A stretch of 64,000 nucleotides of DNA from NCBI GenBank assembly GCA_036557885.1, contig DATBGS010000048.1, positions 1-64,000 of the forward strand, in the 5' to 3' direction. The notes beneath the pieces are model-generated. The model was not told where the DNA came from. It saw only the letters and a program-made list of their open reading frames with translations, and made no database searches. Both the position numbers and the translations under genes were made by a program. Shown here one piece after another: positions 25,967 to 34,700 of this stretch (position 1 is the first letter of the stretch; each line of letters opens with the position of its first letter). Origin of the DNA: DATBGS01 sp036557885 (GTDB lineage: Bacteria > Chloroflexota > Ktedonobacteria > Ktedonobacterales > DATBGS01).

Positions 25967-27286
25967 ATGTCCACCAACATCGGCCTTGAGATTGCCATTA
26001 TCATCATTTTGACGTTGGCAAACGGTTTTTTTGCCGCCTCAGAGATTGCCATCGTCTCTGCGCGCCGCAACCGGCTTCAGCAGCAAGCCGACGCGGGCAA
26101 GCGCACTGCCAAACAAGCAATTGATCTGGCTGAGCATTCTGATCGCTTTCTTGCCACTGTGCAGATAGGGATGACGCTCATCAGCACGTTTGCCGCTGCG
26201 TTTGGCGGCGCCAGCATTGGTGACGCGCTGGCCTCCTGGCTCGAAACTATCCCATCGGTTGCGCCCTACGCCCAGACGTTAGCTTTGGTGCTGGTGGTCA
26301 TTCCGCTCACCTATTTGACCCTGGTGATTGGCGAACTCACGCCGAAGCGCCTGGCCTTGCTGCATGCCGAACGTATCGCCATGATTGCGGCGCCCATTAT
26401 GAGCAGCATTGCCAAAATTGGGCGCCCGCTGGTGGTGCTGCTTACCGTCTCGGCCAACGCCATTCTTGGGCTATTGGGACAGAGAAGGACGAAGAAAGAC
26501 AGCGTGACTGAGGAGGATATTGTCTACCTGGCAAGAGAAGCGACGGCCAGCGGCACAGTGGACCCCGGCGAAAGCCAGTTTATCAGCCGCATCTTTCAAT
26601 TCACAGATCGGCGCGTCAATACGGTAATGACTCCACGCCCGGATATTGTCGCGGTAGATGTGAAGACACGGCTTGAAGAGGCTGTGCGGGTTTCTGTTAC
26701 TTCTGGCTATTCGCGCTTGCCAGTCTACGAGGATACGCTTGATACCACCATTGGCGTGCTCTACTCCAAAGACCTGCTGCGAGCGCTTACGCTCCCTGAG
26801 CCGCCTTCGCTGCGCGAATTAATGCACAAGCCCCTCTTTATCCCAGAGCACCAGCTTATTAAAGACCTGCTTGCTACGTTCAGGCGCCTGGGTACTCACC
26901 TGGCGCTGGTCAGCGATGAATACGGGCAGGTGATTGGCCTGGTCACTCTGGAAGACCTGCTGGAAGAACTCGTTGGCGAAATCCAGGATGAGTACGACAC
27001 CCCCGAAGATCGCCCCATCGTCCAGCGCGAGGATGGCACCTGGCTGGTAGATGGCGCCGAAGCCTACGAGTCTGTGCGCGACGTGATTTCTCTTCCGTCC
27101 ATTCCGCCAGATGAAGAGGGCCAGTATACCACCCTGGCCGGGTTTATCCTGGCGCGTCTGGGCAAGATACCGCATACGGGAGAAATCGTCTCGGCTGGGA
27201 AATATCTGTTGGAGGTCGTGGATATGGATGGGCGGCGCATTGATCGCGTGCTCATTCGCCCCAAGCCAGAGGAGAAAGCGGGATAA
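25967..27286 (+). CDS. HlyC/CorC family CNNM-type transporter
   Basis: The 439-residue protein has the CNNM/DUF21 membrane domain (several helices up to about residue 150, beginning IGLEIAIIIILTLANGFFAA), a pair of CBS domains (about 205-330, with FTDRRVNTVMTPRPDIVAVD and YSRLPVYEDTLDTTIGVLY), and the C-terminal CorC_HlyC domain (REDGTWLVDGAEAYESVRDV). Relatives are linked to magnesium or cobalt efflux. GAGGAG lies five bases before the ATG. It ends four bases from the convergent larE stop. Confidence 0.93.
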   Translation: MSTNIGLEIAIIIILTLANGFFAASEIAIVSARRNRLQQQADAGKRTAKQAIDLAEHSDRFLATVQIGMTLISTFAAAFGGASIGDALASWLETIPSVAPYAQTLALVLVVIPLTYLTLVIGELTPKRLALLHAERIAMIAAPIMSSIAKIGRPLVVLLTVSANAILGLLGQRRTKKDSVTEEDIVYLAREATASGTVDPGESQFISRIFQFTDRRVNTVMTPRPDIVAVDVKTRLEEAVRVSVTSGYSRLPVYEDTLDTTIGVLYSKDLLRALTLPEPPSLRELMHKPLFIPEHQLIKDLLATFRRLGTHLALVSDEYGQVIGLVTLEDLLEELVGEIQDEYDTPEDRPIVQREDGTWLVDGAEAYESVRDVISLPSIPPDEEGQYTTLAGFILARLGKIPHTGEIVSAGKYLLEVVDMDGRRIDRVLIRPKPEEKAG

Positions 27287-27290
27287 TAGA

Positions 27291-28184
27291 TCAGGTTGTG
27301 ATCTTCACCCCTGGCGCGGGCTTTTTGCGGTGCAGTTCGTTCATGCTGCCAGAGCGAAAGCCTTGCAGGTCCATCGTCACATAGGGATAGCCAATCGCTT
27401 TGAATCCCTCCACCACCTGCCGGTTGATCTCCTCATCAATCAGGCGCGGAAACTCCGCCCTGGGCACCTCGATCCGCGCAATCGTCTCGTGGTGGCGCAC
27501 GCGCACCTGTCGAAAGCCCAGGCTGCGCAGCAAGCGCTCCGCGCGCCCCACTTTTTGCAGTGCCTCAATCGTCACTGGCGAGCCATACGGAATGCGCGAG
27601 GAAAAACAGGCCAGCGCGGGCTTATCCCAGACCGGCACATTCAGGAAATGCGCAATCTGGCGAATCTCGTCTTTGGTCAGCCCGGCCTCCTGCAATGGGC
27701 CACGCACGCCAAACTCGCGGGCGGCCTTCTGGCCTGGGCGAAAGTCGCCCAGATCATCCTGGTTCAGCCCATAGGCGATGTAGGCCAGCCCATGCTCGCG
27801 GGCAATGGGCGCAAGCTCCGTGAAGAGTTCGTTTTTGCAGTGATAGCAGCGGTCCAGCCCATTAGCAACATAGTGCTCATTTTCCATCTCGTGCGTCTGG
27901 ATGTGCAGAACGGGGATGCCCATGCTCTGAGCATTGCGCAGGGCCTCTTCTGTTTCCTCATCGGCATAGGCCGGGGAACTGGCGATCACCCCCAGCGCCC
28001 GCTCGCCCAGCACATCCCAGGCCACCTTCAGCAGCAGTGTGCTATCCACGCCGCCCGAATACGCTACCAGCACCGAACCCATTTCGCTCAGGATGGTGCG
28101 TAGGCGCTGATATTTCTGCTCTATTTCCAGAGGCAAGGCATGCTGCCCTGCCGCTTCCTCTGAATTGGTTGTCACCGTTGACAT
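27291..28184 (-). CDS. larE: ATP-dependent sacrificial sulfur transferase LarE
   Basis: LarE donates sulfur to build the nickel-pincer cofactor of lactate racemase and related enzymes. The PP-loop SVLVAYSGGVDSTLLLKVAW is near residue 37; DRCYHCKNELF and WDKPALACFSSRIPYGSP follow, the latter containing the Cys that serves as sulfur donor in the single-turnover enzyme. larB, larC and larA are not in this window. A repeat-like segment (GCCCCGGCCACCGCGCCGGG on the minus strand) lies just upstream of the start. Confidence 0.93.
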   Translation of the reverse strand: MSTVTTNSEEAAGQHALPLEIEQKYQRLRTILSEMGSVLVAYSGGVDSTLLLKVAWDVLGERALGVIASSPAYADEETEEALRNAQSMGIPVLHIQTHEMENEHYVANGLDRCYHCKNELFTELAPIAREHGLAYIAYGLNQDDLGDFRPGQKAAREFGVRGPLQEAGLTKDEIRQIAHFLNVPVWDKPALACFSSRIPYGSPVTIEALQKVGRAERLLRSLGFRQVRVRHHETIARIEVPRAEFPRLIDEEINRQVVEGFKAIGYPYVTMDLQGFRSGSMNELHRKKPAPGVKITT

Positions 28185-28244
28185 GTTGTGTTCCTTTACC
28201 CGGCGCGGTGGCCGGGGCTACAGGGCATGGCCCTTCCACTAAGG

Positions 28245-29024
28245 CTAGCGCCTGGGCGCTGGAGCGAGTTCCATATCAGTCACCTGGGCGCCATCGAAAT
28301 CCGGCTCATAGGCTGGCGAGAGCGTCCTGAACAGGCGGTCCCAAATCAGCGTGTAAAAGCCAAAATTGTGCGCCTTGTCCCGATGGTGCTCGGCGTGAAA
28401 CGTGCTTGTGGACACCTGCCGGGCCACTGGGATAGCAAGCCACGCGCCCGGCATCGGCTCAACGCCCAGATGCCCCAACAGGCCAAAAACAAGATTGAAC
28501 AGAAGATAAATGACAATGCCCAGCGCCGAAGATGGGTAGACCACGAGGAGCACCAGCCAGAGCAGCCCAAAACTCATGACCTCAAAAGGATTCAGGACAA
28601 ACAGAGTAAGTGGGCGTGGATTTTCGTAGCGATGGTGCGTGGCATGGATGAGCGGGAACAGCCAGCGCTGGTGCGCGGCGCGATGCAGCACATACATGGC
28701 AAAATCCATCGCAAAGAACAGCACCACGACATCCAGCAGCACCCGCCAATCCACCTCTCGGCGCACCTGGATAAGGCTGTCGCGCCAGAGGATGGTCCCC
28801 ACAAACAGCACCAGGGCATTGAGCACGACACACGCGCCTGCCAGCACCACCTCTGCCGGGCTAATCGGGTCAGGAGGAGGCGAGGTAGGCTTTTGTTTAT
28901 AGAGTATCAGCAGGAGATGCCCCACGCCAAGCGCCAGCAAAAACTGAGCGATGTTGATCACAAGCGCCCACAATGCAGCCTGCGCCAGCGACATGGTTTG
29001 GAGCATATCCAACAGTTGATTCAC
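28245..29024 (-). CDS. fatty acid hydroxylase / sterol desaturase family protein
   Basis: A 259-residue integral membrane di-iron protein. It has the histidine clusters HRAAH, HATHHRYEN and HAEHHRDKAHN of the family, and four hydrophobic segments. I chose the GTG at 29024, seven bases after AAAGGAG; the frame runs open much further upstream but only as a shadow of the PHP gene. The substrate is unknown: relatives hydroxylate or desaturate sterols, carotenoids or lipids. It is separated from the PHP gene by about 20 bases, so the two are probably co-transcribed. Confidence 0.9.
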   Translation of the reverse strand: MNQLLDMLQTMSLAQAALWALVINIAQFLLALGVGHLLLILYKQKPTSPPPDPISPAEVVLAGACVVLNALVLFVGTILWRDSLIQVRREVDWRVLLDVVVLFFAMDFAMYVLHRAAHQRWLFPLIHATHHRYENPRPLTLFVLNPFEVMSFGLLWLVLLVVYPSSALGIVIYLLFNLVFGLLGHLGVEPMPGAWLAIPVARQVSTSTFHAEHHRDKAHNFGFYTLIWDRLFRTLSPAYEPDFDGAQVTDMELAPAPRR

Positions 29025-29044
29025 CAATCGTCTCCTTTGCCGCT

Positions 29045-29803
29045 TTACACGGCCTGGCGCGTGCGCCACCGCCGCGCAATCTTGCGTGGCGGGTCCACAA
29101 ACCACGCCCACGCGCACTGCCCCACCAGCGCCGCGATAGGCAGACGCTCTGGCGGCTGCTCCTGCCCGCCTGCCCTGGTCGTTTTCGCCAGCAGCGCTGC
29201 CCGAAAGTCCTCCACACCCCGCCCAGAAAATGTCGTATAGGCGCTGCCAATGTGCTGCCAGAAATGCGCGTCGCTCCCGCCCGTCTCCGCCAGATTCCAT
29301 TCCGCGCCATTCAGCCGCAGCACCTCCTGGCGCTGGCTGCGATTGGCTGGCGAAGGATTATACGTTTCGATAGCATCAATAGCGAAGCCCCGCGCAAGCA
29401 ACTCATCAATCTTGCGGCGGCTCAGGCTAGGCACCAGTCGCCCCATTGGATGCGGGATGACGACCAGGCCGCCTTGCTCCTTAATTGCATCAATGCTCCA
29501 CTCCACCGAACGCAGCATCTTGAGCGGCTTTTGCACAAACAAGCCCAGCAGGTGCCCCTGGCGTGTTGTCACCTCAATGCCGGTGATCATCTGGATAGGC
29601 TTGCCGGATGCCGCCAGCAAATCTTCGACTCGCTTGGCCCCTTCCAGATGATCGTGATCAGTAATGGCAATCACATCTAGCCCGCGCCGTTCCGCTTCCG
29701 CTAGAACCCTGGCGGGGCTGGCTGTCCCATCGCCCAGATTTGTGTGCATATGAATATCGGCGCGGCCCAGACGAACCGGGTTCTCCGACGAGTGATTTTC
29801 CAA
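29045..29803 (-). CDS. PHP-domain phosphoesterase
   Basis: The 252-residue product shows the PHP metal-binding motifs in order: ADIHMHTNLGDGTASP (HxH), AITDHDHLEGAKR, GIEVTTRQGHLLGLF, VVIPHPMG and GGSDAHFW. Single-domain members include trinuclear-metal phosphatases acting on small nucleotides such as 5'-phosphorylated oligonucleotides or pAp. The natural substrate cannot be told from sequence. It follows the kinase gene ending at 29820 by 16 bases. Confidence 0.9.
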   Translation of the reverse strand: MENHSSENPVRLGRADIHMHTNLGDGTASPARVLAEAERRGLDVIAITDHDHLEGAKRVEDLLAASGKPIQMITGIEVTTRQGHLLGLFVQKPLKMLRSVEWSIDAIKEQGGLVVIPHPMGRLVPSLSRRKIDELLARGFAIDAIETYNPSPANRSQRQEVLRLNGAEWNLAETGGSDAHFWQHIGSAYTTFSGRGVEDFRAALLAKTTRAGGQEQPPERLPIAALVGQCAWAWFVDPPRKIARRWRTRQAV

Positions 29804-29819
29804 CAGTATGCCTCATCAA

Positions 29820-31022
29820 TCAGCGCGCAAGGCGCGTGCCGCAGCGCGTGCAGAAGTTTCTGGTAAGTAAGTTGTGATGCCCGCATTTTGCGCAGGCAAG
29901 TGTTGCCAGTATCATCTCACCATCCAGCGCCATGCCGCATTTCGTGCAGAACTTGCTTATCGTCGCGTTCAGCCCCTGGCAATTCCGGCAGCGCTGCGCC
30001 CAGGTGCCCGATCTCGTCTGGGAAACCCGGCCCAGCATCGCGGCTGAAGGCTGGCGTGGCTCAACACCTACAAGGCTGATGCCACATTTGCTGCAAAAAC
30101 GTAGATTTGCCCCATTAGTGGCCTGGCAGCGTGGGCAAACCAGCACCGCCCCACGCGGCCCGCCCCCATCCACCAGGCTTTCGCCAGGTAGCTCGCCCCC
30201 AGAGATGGCACGCTCCAATGCCTGCGAAAAATCTGTGGCGCGAATAAAGCGATGGGCAGGCTCTTTTGCCAGCGCCCGCATAATCACTGCCTCCACCGCT
30301 GGCGAAATACGCGAATTAAAGAGCGTGGGCGGGGGCACAGGCTCGTAAATATGCGCGTGGGCCAGCGCCGTGTAATTATCCGCTTGAAAGGGCGTGCGCC
30401 CCGTCAACATCTCATAGAGCGTTATCCCAAGCGCGTACACATCCGCGCGTGAACTCACAGGGTCGCCGCGACACTGCTCCGGCGACATATATTCGGGCGT
30501 GCCCACGCCCGCGCCCGGACGGGTGAGGCGATGCTCGGCGCTTTCCATAATCTTTGCGATGCCAAAATCGCTCAGCACTGCCCGCCCATCATCATCAAAA
30601 AGCACATTCACTGGCTTCACATCGCGGTGAATAATCGAACGTTCATGCGCGTAATTCAGGGCTTCAGCCACCTGACGAATGATAGGCAGCGCTCTGGACG
30701 CCTCCATGCTGCGAGCCATCTGATCTTTCAACGTGCCCCGGCTCATATAGGCCATGACGATATACAGGCGGCCATCCTGCTCCCCGGCATCATGCACCGT
30801 AATAATATTGGGGTGAGTGAGTCGCGCCATCGCCTGCGCTTCCAGCTTAAAGCGGTTGACGAAGTTGGGGTCTGCGGCATAGTACGGGGGCAGCACTTTG
30901 ATCGCTACCCAGCGATCTAAATGTTCCTGAAATCCCTTGTAGACCCGTGCCATGCCGCCCTGTCCAAGCGGCTCACGGATGATGCAGTGCCCAATCCGTG
31001 TGCCAAGTAATTCATCCTTCAC
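29820..31022 (-). CDS. Ser/Thr protein kinase with three C-terminal zinc ribbons
   Basis: A Hanks-type kinase in the first 275 residues: glycine loop LGQGGMARVYKGFQ, VAIKVLPP, catalytic IIHRDVKPVNVLF, metal-binding LSDFGIAKI, and GVGTPEYMSPEQCRGD. After a short linker there are three zinc ribbons, each with two CxxC knuckles (CPRCQATNGANLRFCSKCG; CRNCQGLNATISKFCTKCG; CAKCGHHNLLTRNFCTRCG). No membrane helix is present, so it is cytosolic, and the ribbons probably bind partners. It lies downstream of the Trp-Gly-rich FHA gene. Confidence 0.93.
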   Translation of the reverse strand: MKDELLGTRIGHCIIREPLGQGGMARVYKGFQEHLDRWVAIKVLPPYYAADPNFVNRFKLEAQAMARLTHPNIITVHDAGEQDGRLYIVMAYMSRGTLKDQMARSMEASRALPIIRQVAEALNYAHERSIIHRDVKPVNVLFDDDGRAVLSDFGIAKIMESAEHRLTRPGAGVGTPEYMSPEQCRGDPVSSRADVYALGITLYEMLTGRTPFQADNYTALAHAHIYEPVPPPTLFNSRISPAVEAVIMRALAKEPAHRFIRATDFSQALERAISGGELPGESLVDGGGPRGAVLVCPRCQATNGANLRFCSKCGISLVGVEPRQPSAAMLGRVSQTRSGTWAQRCRNCQGLNATISKFCTKCGMALDGEMILATLACAKCGHHNLLTRNFCTRCGTRLAR

Positions 31023-31118
31023 AGGCGCTCCTCACGTCGCTCCAGGGCCGTCTCTTCCCTCATTATACCAAATGCAGGGACATGGATGGGGTGCCAGTAC
31101 CTTGCGCTACAAACAAGC

Positions 31119-31143
31119 GGGCGCGGGACAAGCTCCCGCGCCC
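31119..31143. terminator. GC-rich hairpin between FHA and kinase genes
   Basis: GGGCGCGGGA (31119-31128), loop CAAGC, TCCCGCGCCC (31134-31143); a perfect 10-bp stem about 40 bases past the stop of the FHA gene. On the minus strand it is followed by GCTTGTTTGTAG, which is T-rich but not a pure run. The adjoining GCGCTACAA also resembles an end of the family-2 repeat, so it may be a repeat copy instead of a terminator. Confidence 0.5.
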
Positions 31144-31182
31144 TTCTGAAAACAGTGCTATATGTTATGCCGCGCTTTCAGA

Positions 31183-33144
31183 CTAGCGGCGCACAAACGC
31201 TAGAATCGTCGTCCCAAGTTGAATCTCATCGCCTTCTTGCAAGGTATGCTCTGCGAAAATGCGCTGACCATTGACAGTCGTACCGTTGGCGCTGTGTTCA
31301 TCTCGCAGCCGGATGGTGCCCATCTCGTCGCGGTAAATGGTCGCGTGCAATCGGGAAACGGCCAGGTCTTCGAGGAAGATGTCGCTTTCGCGGCTGCGCC
31401 CGATGCGCAGCGTATCCCGGCGCATCTCATACGTGCGGCCAGCCTCTTTCCCCTGGCGAATCACTACCCCAGGCATGCGCTCTCCGCCCGCGTTATCCTT
31501 GCGCATGACCACCGTTTTGGTGACTTCGCCATCGCTGTCTGGCGTTGACTTGGCCGGGGAGTACGCCGTAGATTCCGGGCTGACGCCTGCTAAATCAGGC
31601 ATGCTGCGTTGTTGGTTTGGCGCCACCGGCCCAGTATTTGGACCATGACGCGCTGGCGGGGCCTGGCGGGGTGGTGCTTCTGGCGCTTGCCACGCGGGCG
31701 CGGCATCCTGGGCACCCCAACCGGCATCTGGCTGAGCGCTCCCGGCGCGATCTGGGGCAGACATGCCCCACTCGCTTCCGCCGCCAGCATCAAACGCGGG
31801 AGCGGGCTGGCGCGGCGCCTCTTGTCCCGTAGGGCGGCTGTTGCGGGCTGGTGAAGGCGCGGCAGCCTGGCCCCAGTGATCGGCCACGCCTGGACCCTCC
31901 CACCCCTCATCGGCGGCAGGCTGTTCTGGCTGGCTGCGTGGCTGCGGGCGCGAGGTAGATGCGGGCTGCTGGCCCCATTGTCCGCTGCGCGACCTGGGCG
32001 GCTGTTCCGGCTCAGCCTGCCCCCATCCTGGCGCTTGCCAGGCAGATGCGGCTGGCTCTGGCGCGTTGGCCGCTGCTTCGCGTCCGCCCCACCCACTGGC
32101 AGCGGGCTGGCCCCATTCACTCTCTCCGTTTGGCGCTGGCCTGCCCCACTCATCAGCGGTATCTTGGGCAGGCTGCCCCCACTCGTTACCCGCTGGTCGA
32201 GAATTACGCGCAGACTGCGCCGGGCGCTGGGGCTGAACCGTTTGCTCCCAATCGCTGTTGGCGGCTGGCGCCCCCCAGCCAGCATTTTTCGCTGGCCCAC
32301 TTGCCTGAGCAGGTGCTTCCATCCCACCGCTCCGCGTGCCGCGCGGGGGAGCGCTTTGCTGTTCCCAAGAATCGGCTCCGCGATTCTGCGCCTGGGCAGG
32401 TTGCCCCCAGGGGTCTTGCTGCTCCCACTGATTCTGCTGGCGGCCTCGGCCTTGTTGCCCTTGCCCCCACTGATCATCGTTGCGCCCCGCTCCCCACTCG
32501 TCACCGCCGCGTGCTGCTGGCCCATTCGCTGCTGGCGCCTGCCCCCAGCCATCACCACGCGCTGCTGGTGCGTTGGCTGCTGGTGCTTGTCCCCAGCCAT
32601 CGTTGCCCCAACCGCCAGCCGCCTGATCTTCTGCATTGCTCCAGGCAGCCCCCTGGCCCTGAGCATTACGCCGGTCAAATCCTCCACCCATCGCTGGCTC
32701 AGGCTGCCCCCACTGACCACCGTCGTCCTGGCCGCCGCGCGCGGGCGCCTGGTTCTGGTTGCCCCATCCCTGGTCACGTTGCCCGGCAAAGTCTGGTTGT
32801 CCCCAATCCTGCCCGGTGCGGCCTGGGCGCCGCCCATTGGCGGGCTGCCGACCCTCATCCCCACGCCCCCCTTGCTCCCAGGGCAGCGCCTGGTCACTGG
32901 AACCACGATTGCGGCCAGATTGCGGCGCGGCGCCACGCTGAGGGGCGGCATCCCATCCGGCTTCTTCCCCTTCGTAATCACCAGCCATCATATTCTTTTT
33001 GGACCCGCCCCCGCGTAGCACCATGACCAGCACAACGACCACCGCCACCACGACGATAGCAGCAGCGCCAAATAGCACGATTGGATTTTGGATTAGTGAG
33101 TTTATATCCGCTGCCAGAACAGCTTCAATGCTTCCCGGTCCCAT
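31183..33144 (-). CDS. membrane-anchored FHA protein with Trp-Gly-rich low-complexity region
   Basis: The 653-residue product has one transmembrane helix near residues 22-43 and a C-terminal FHA domain (about 555-653: TLRIGRSRESDIFLEDLAVS, RLHATIY, HSANGTTVNGQ) that should bind phosphothreonine. Between them, residues 64-500 are a disordered, Gly/Gln/Ala/Pro-rich region with 28 tryptophans, 19 of them followed by Gly, mostly in units such as EWGQPA and GWGQAPAAN. The neighbouring kinases are likely sources of the phosphorylated ligand. Long open frames on both strands across this region are side effects of the repeats. Confidence 0.85.
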   Translation of the reverse strand: MGPGSIEAVLAADINSLIQNPIVLFGAAAIVVVAVVVVLVMVLRGGGSKKNMMAGDYEGEEAGWDAAPQRGAAPQSGRNRGSSDQALPWEQGGRGDEGRQPANGRRPGRTGQDWGQPDFAGQRDQGWGNQNQAPARGGQDDGGQWGQPEPAMGGGFDRRNAQGQGAAWSNAEDQAAGGWGNDGWGQAPAANAPAARGDGWGQAPAANGPAARGGDEWGAGRNDDQWGQGQQGRGRQQNQWEQQDPWGQPAQAQNRGADSWEQQSAPPRGTRSGGMEAPAQASGPAKNAGWGAPAANSDWEQTVQPQRPAQSARNSRPAGNEWGQPAQDTADEWGRPAPNGESEWGQPAASGWGGREAAANAPEPAASAWQAPGWGQAEPEQPPRSRSGQWGQQPASTSRPQPRSQPEQPAADEGWEGPGVADHWGQAAAPSPARNSRPTGQEAPRQPAPAFDAGGGSEWGMSAPDRAGSAQPDAGWGAQDAAPAWQAPEAPPRQAPPARHGPNTGPVAPNQQRSMPDLAGVSPESTAYSPAKSTPDSDGEVTKTVVMRKDNAGGERMPGVVIRQGKEAGRTYEMRRDTLRIGRSRESDIFLEDLAVSRLHATIYRDEMGTIRLRDEHSANGTTVNGQRIFAEHTLQEGDEIQLGTTILAFVRR

Positions 33145-33280
33145 TGCTGCGAACCCCCCTCAAATAGTCTACTGGCTAGAACGTTCTATGATTGATGATA
33201 TAACGCCTCTCCCCCGACCCTCCCCCCGCCTCCCGCCTCCCTAGAAGAATAGCAGGCACAGCAAAGCGCCTGCCAGAACC

Positions 33281-34552
33281 CTATGTTTCACGTACATTAA
33301 AGCGAATCTCAATATTACCAGCCCGCAGCATGTCTCCATCCCGCAGCTCGTGCTCCTCATTTGGTGGCAGGGCCACACCATTGAGTCGCGTTGCGTTTAA
33401 CGCCTTTAAATCTTCCACATAGAAACGGCCATCGTGCTGCGCAATACGCGCCTGCCGACGCGATACCATGCGGTCTACATCCAGCGTGGAAAGGTCCACT
33501 TCTGGAAAAATCTGCCGAATTGGGTCGCTCCGCCCAATAATGGCTTGGGGGCCAGTCATAGCGATCATCTGCCCGTTTGCCACCAGAGTAAGCTGCGGCC
33601 TTGGCTGCGAACGCGAGGGAGTCTGCAAGCGCTGCGGCTGGGGCCGGGGCAGTTCGGGCTGCACAGCTTCCATTGCCCCGGTGGAGCGGCTGCCGAGAGG
33701 CCCGCTGCTCGCTCCCAGTCCCATCTGACGCTTCAACTGCTCCACTTCTTGGATAAAGTCGTTCGGTATCTGGAAGCGGTTGGCAGGCGCCTTTGCCATT
33801 GCCTTCTGAAAAAACTCGTCAAAGGCCGCCGGGAGTTCTGAGCGCCGTTCGCACACCGATGGGACCGGCAAACGCACGTGCTTTACCACCACATCAACAG
33901 CGTTGGAGCCTTCGTAGGGAACGTGGCCCGTCAGCAATTCAAAAAAGACGCAGGCCAGCGAGTACAGATCAGAGCGAATGTCGGCGCCTCTGCTGTTGTC
34001 GGCTTGCTCCGGGGAGACATAATACGGCGTTCCCATAAACACGCCCGATTTGGTCAGCGTCACCGACTCCTGCGCCCGCGCCATCCCAAAATCGGTCAGT
34101 TTCACCACATTTTTCGTCGTCACCAGGATATTCTGCGGCTTTACATCCCGATGAATGACCTGGCGCTCGTGGGCCGCGTGTAATCCTTCAGCAGCCTGAA
34201 GCATAACATCGAGCGCGCGGTCCACTGTAAAAACGCCGCTGCTCACGATCTGCTCTTTGAGCGTTGAGCCGTCCACATAATCCATCACGATATAATGCGT
34301 GTCTCCATCATCGCCGTATTCCACCGGGCGCACAATATGCGGGTCGGTCAGCATCATCAAAATCTGCGCCTCTCGATGAAAACGGTCCAACAATTCCACC
34401 TGGTTGGCTACCTCCGGGCGCAGCACCTTCACCGCAAAAATGCGGTTGCTATCCAGATCACGACTCACATAGACAGTTGCCATGCTCCCGCTGCCACGTA
34501 CATCAATTAATTTGTAGCGGCCCTGTTTCCCTTTGATGATGCGGTCTGGCAT
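33281..34552 (-). CDS. Ser/Thr protein kinase fused to FHA domain
   Basis: Kinase domain in residues 13-275 (GSGSMATVYVSRDL, FAVKVLRPE, VIHRDVKPQNILV, LTDFGMARA, MGTPYYVSPEQADN), a Pro/Gln/Arg-rich linker, then an FHA domain from about residue 330 (AIIGRSDPIRQIFPEVDL, VSRRQARIAQHDGRFYVEDL, NATRLNGV). Fusion lets it bind phosphothreonine on itself or partners. It is cytosolic. It is the upstream gene of the leftward set kinase-FHA, FHA protein, kinase-zinc ribbon, separated by about 136 bases from the FHA protein gene. Confidence 0.94.
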   Translation of the reverse strand: MPDRIIKGKQGRYKLIDVRGSGSMATVYVSRDLDSNRIFAVKVLRPEVANQVELLDRFHREAQILMMLTDPHIVRPVEYGDDGDTHYIVMDYVDGSTLKEQIVSSGVFTVDRALDVMLQAAEGLHAAHERQVIHRDVKPQNILVTTKNVVKLTDFGMARAQESVTLTKSGVFMGTPYYVSPEQADNSRGADIRSDLYSLACVFFELLTGHVPYEGSNAVDVVVKHVRLPVPSVCERRSELPAAFDEFFQKAMAKAPANRFQIPNDFIQEVEQLKRQMGLGASSGPLGSRSTGAMEAVQPELPRPQPQRLQTPSRSQPRPQLTLVANGQMIAMTGPQAIIGRSDPIRQIFPEVDLSTLDVDRMVSRRQARIAQHDGRFYVEDLKALNATRLNGVALPPNEEHELRDGDMLRAGNIEIRFNVRET

Positions 34553-34700
34553 CCAGGCGCCCCCTGCTGTGTCTGCTCTTTGCGCTGTCTACTTTGCCTC
34601 ATCTTTTCGAACCCACGAGCTTAATTATATCAATGGTGTCTATCAGACGCAACCAGGCCCACCTCTGTACAAAGCGACCTGTACTGCTTCATCACTGCTC

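Noticed and set aside
28188..29240. 350-codon plus frame opposite larE upstream, desaturase and PHP genes
   Set aside because: The minus strand has intact His motifs of two enzyme families; the plus frame is a shadow.
31590..33026. Long open frames (355-463 codons) on both strands across the FHA gene
   Set aside because: They are produced by the GC-rich WG/QPA repeat; translations are low-complexity, and only the minus frame with helix and FHA domain is coherent.
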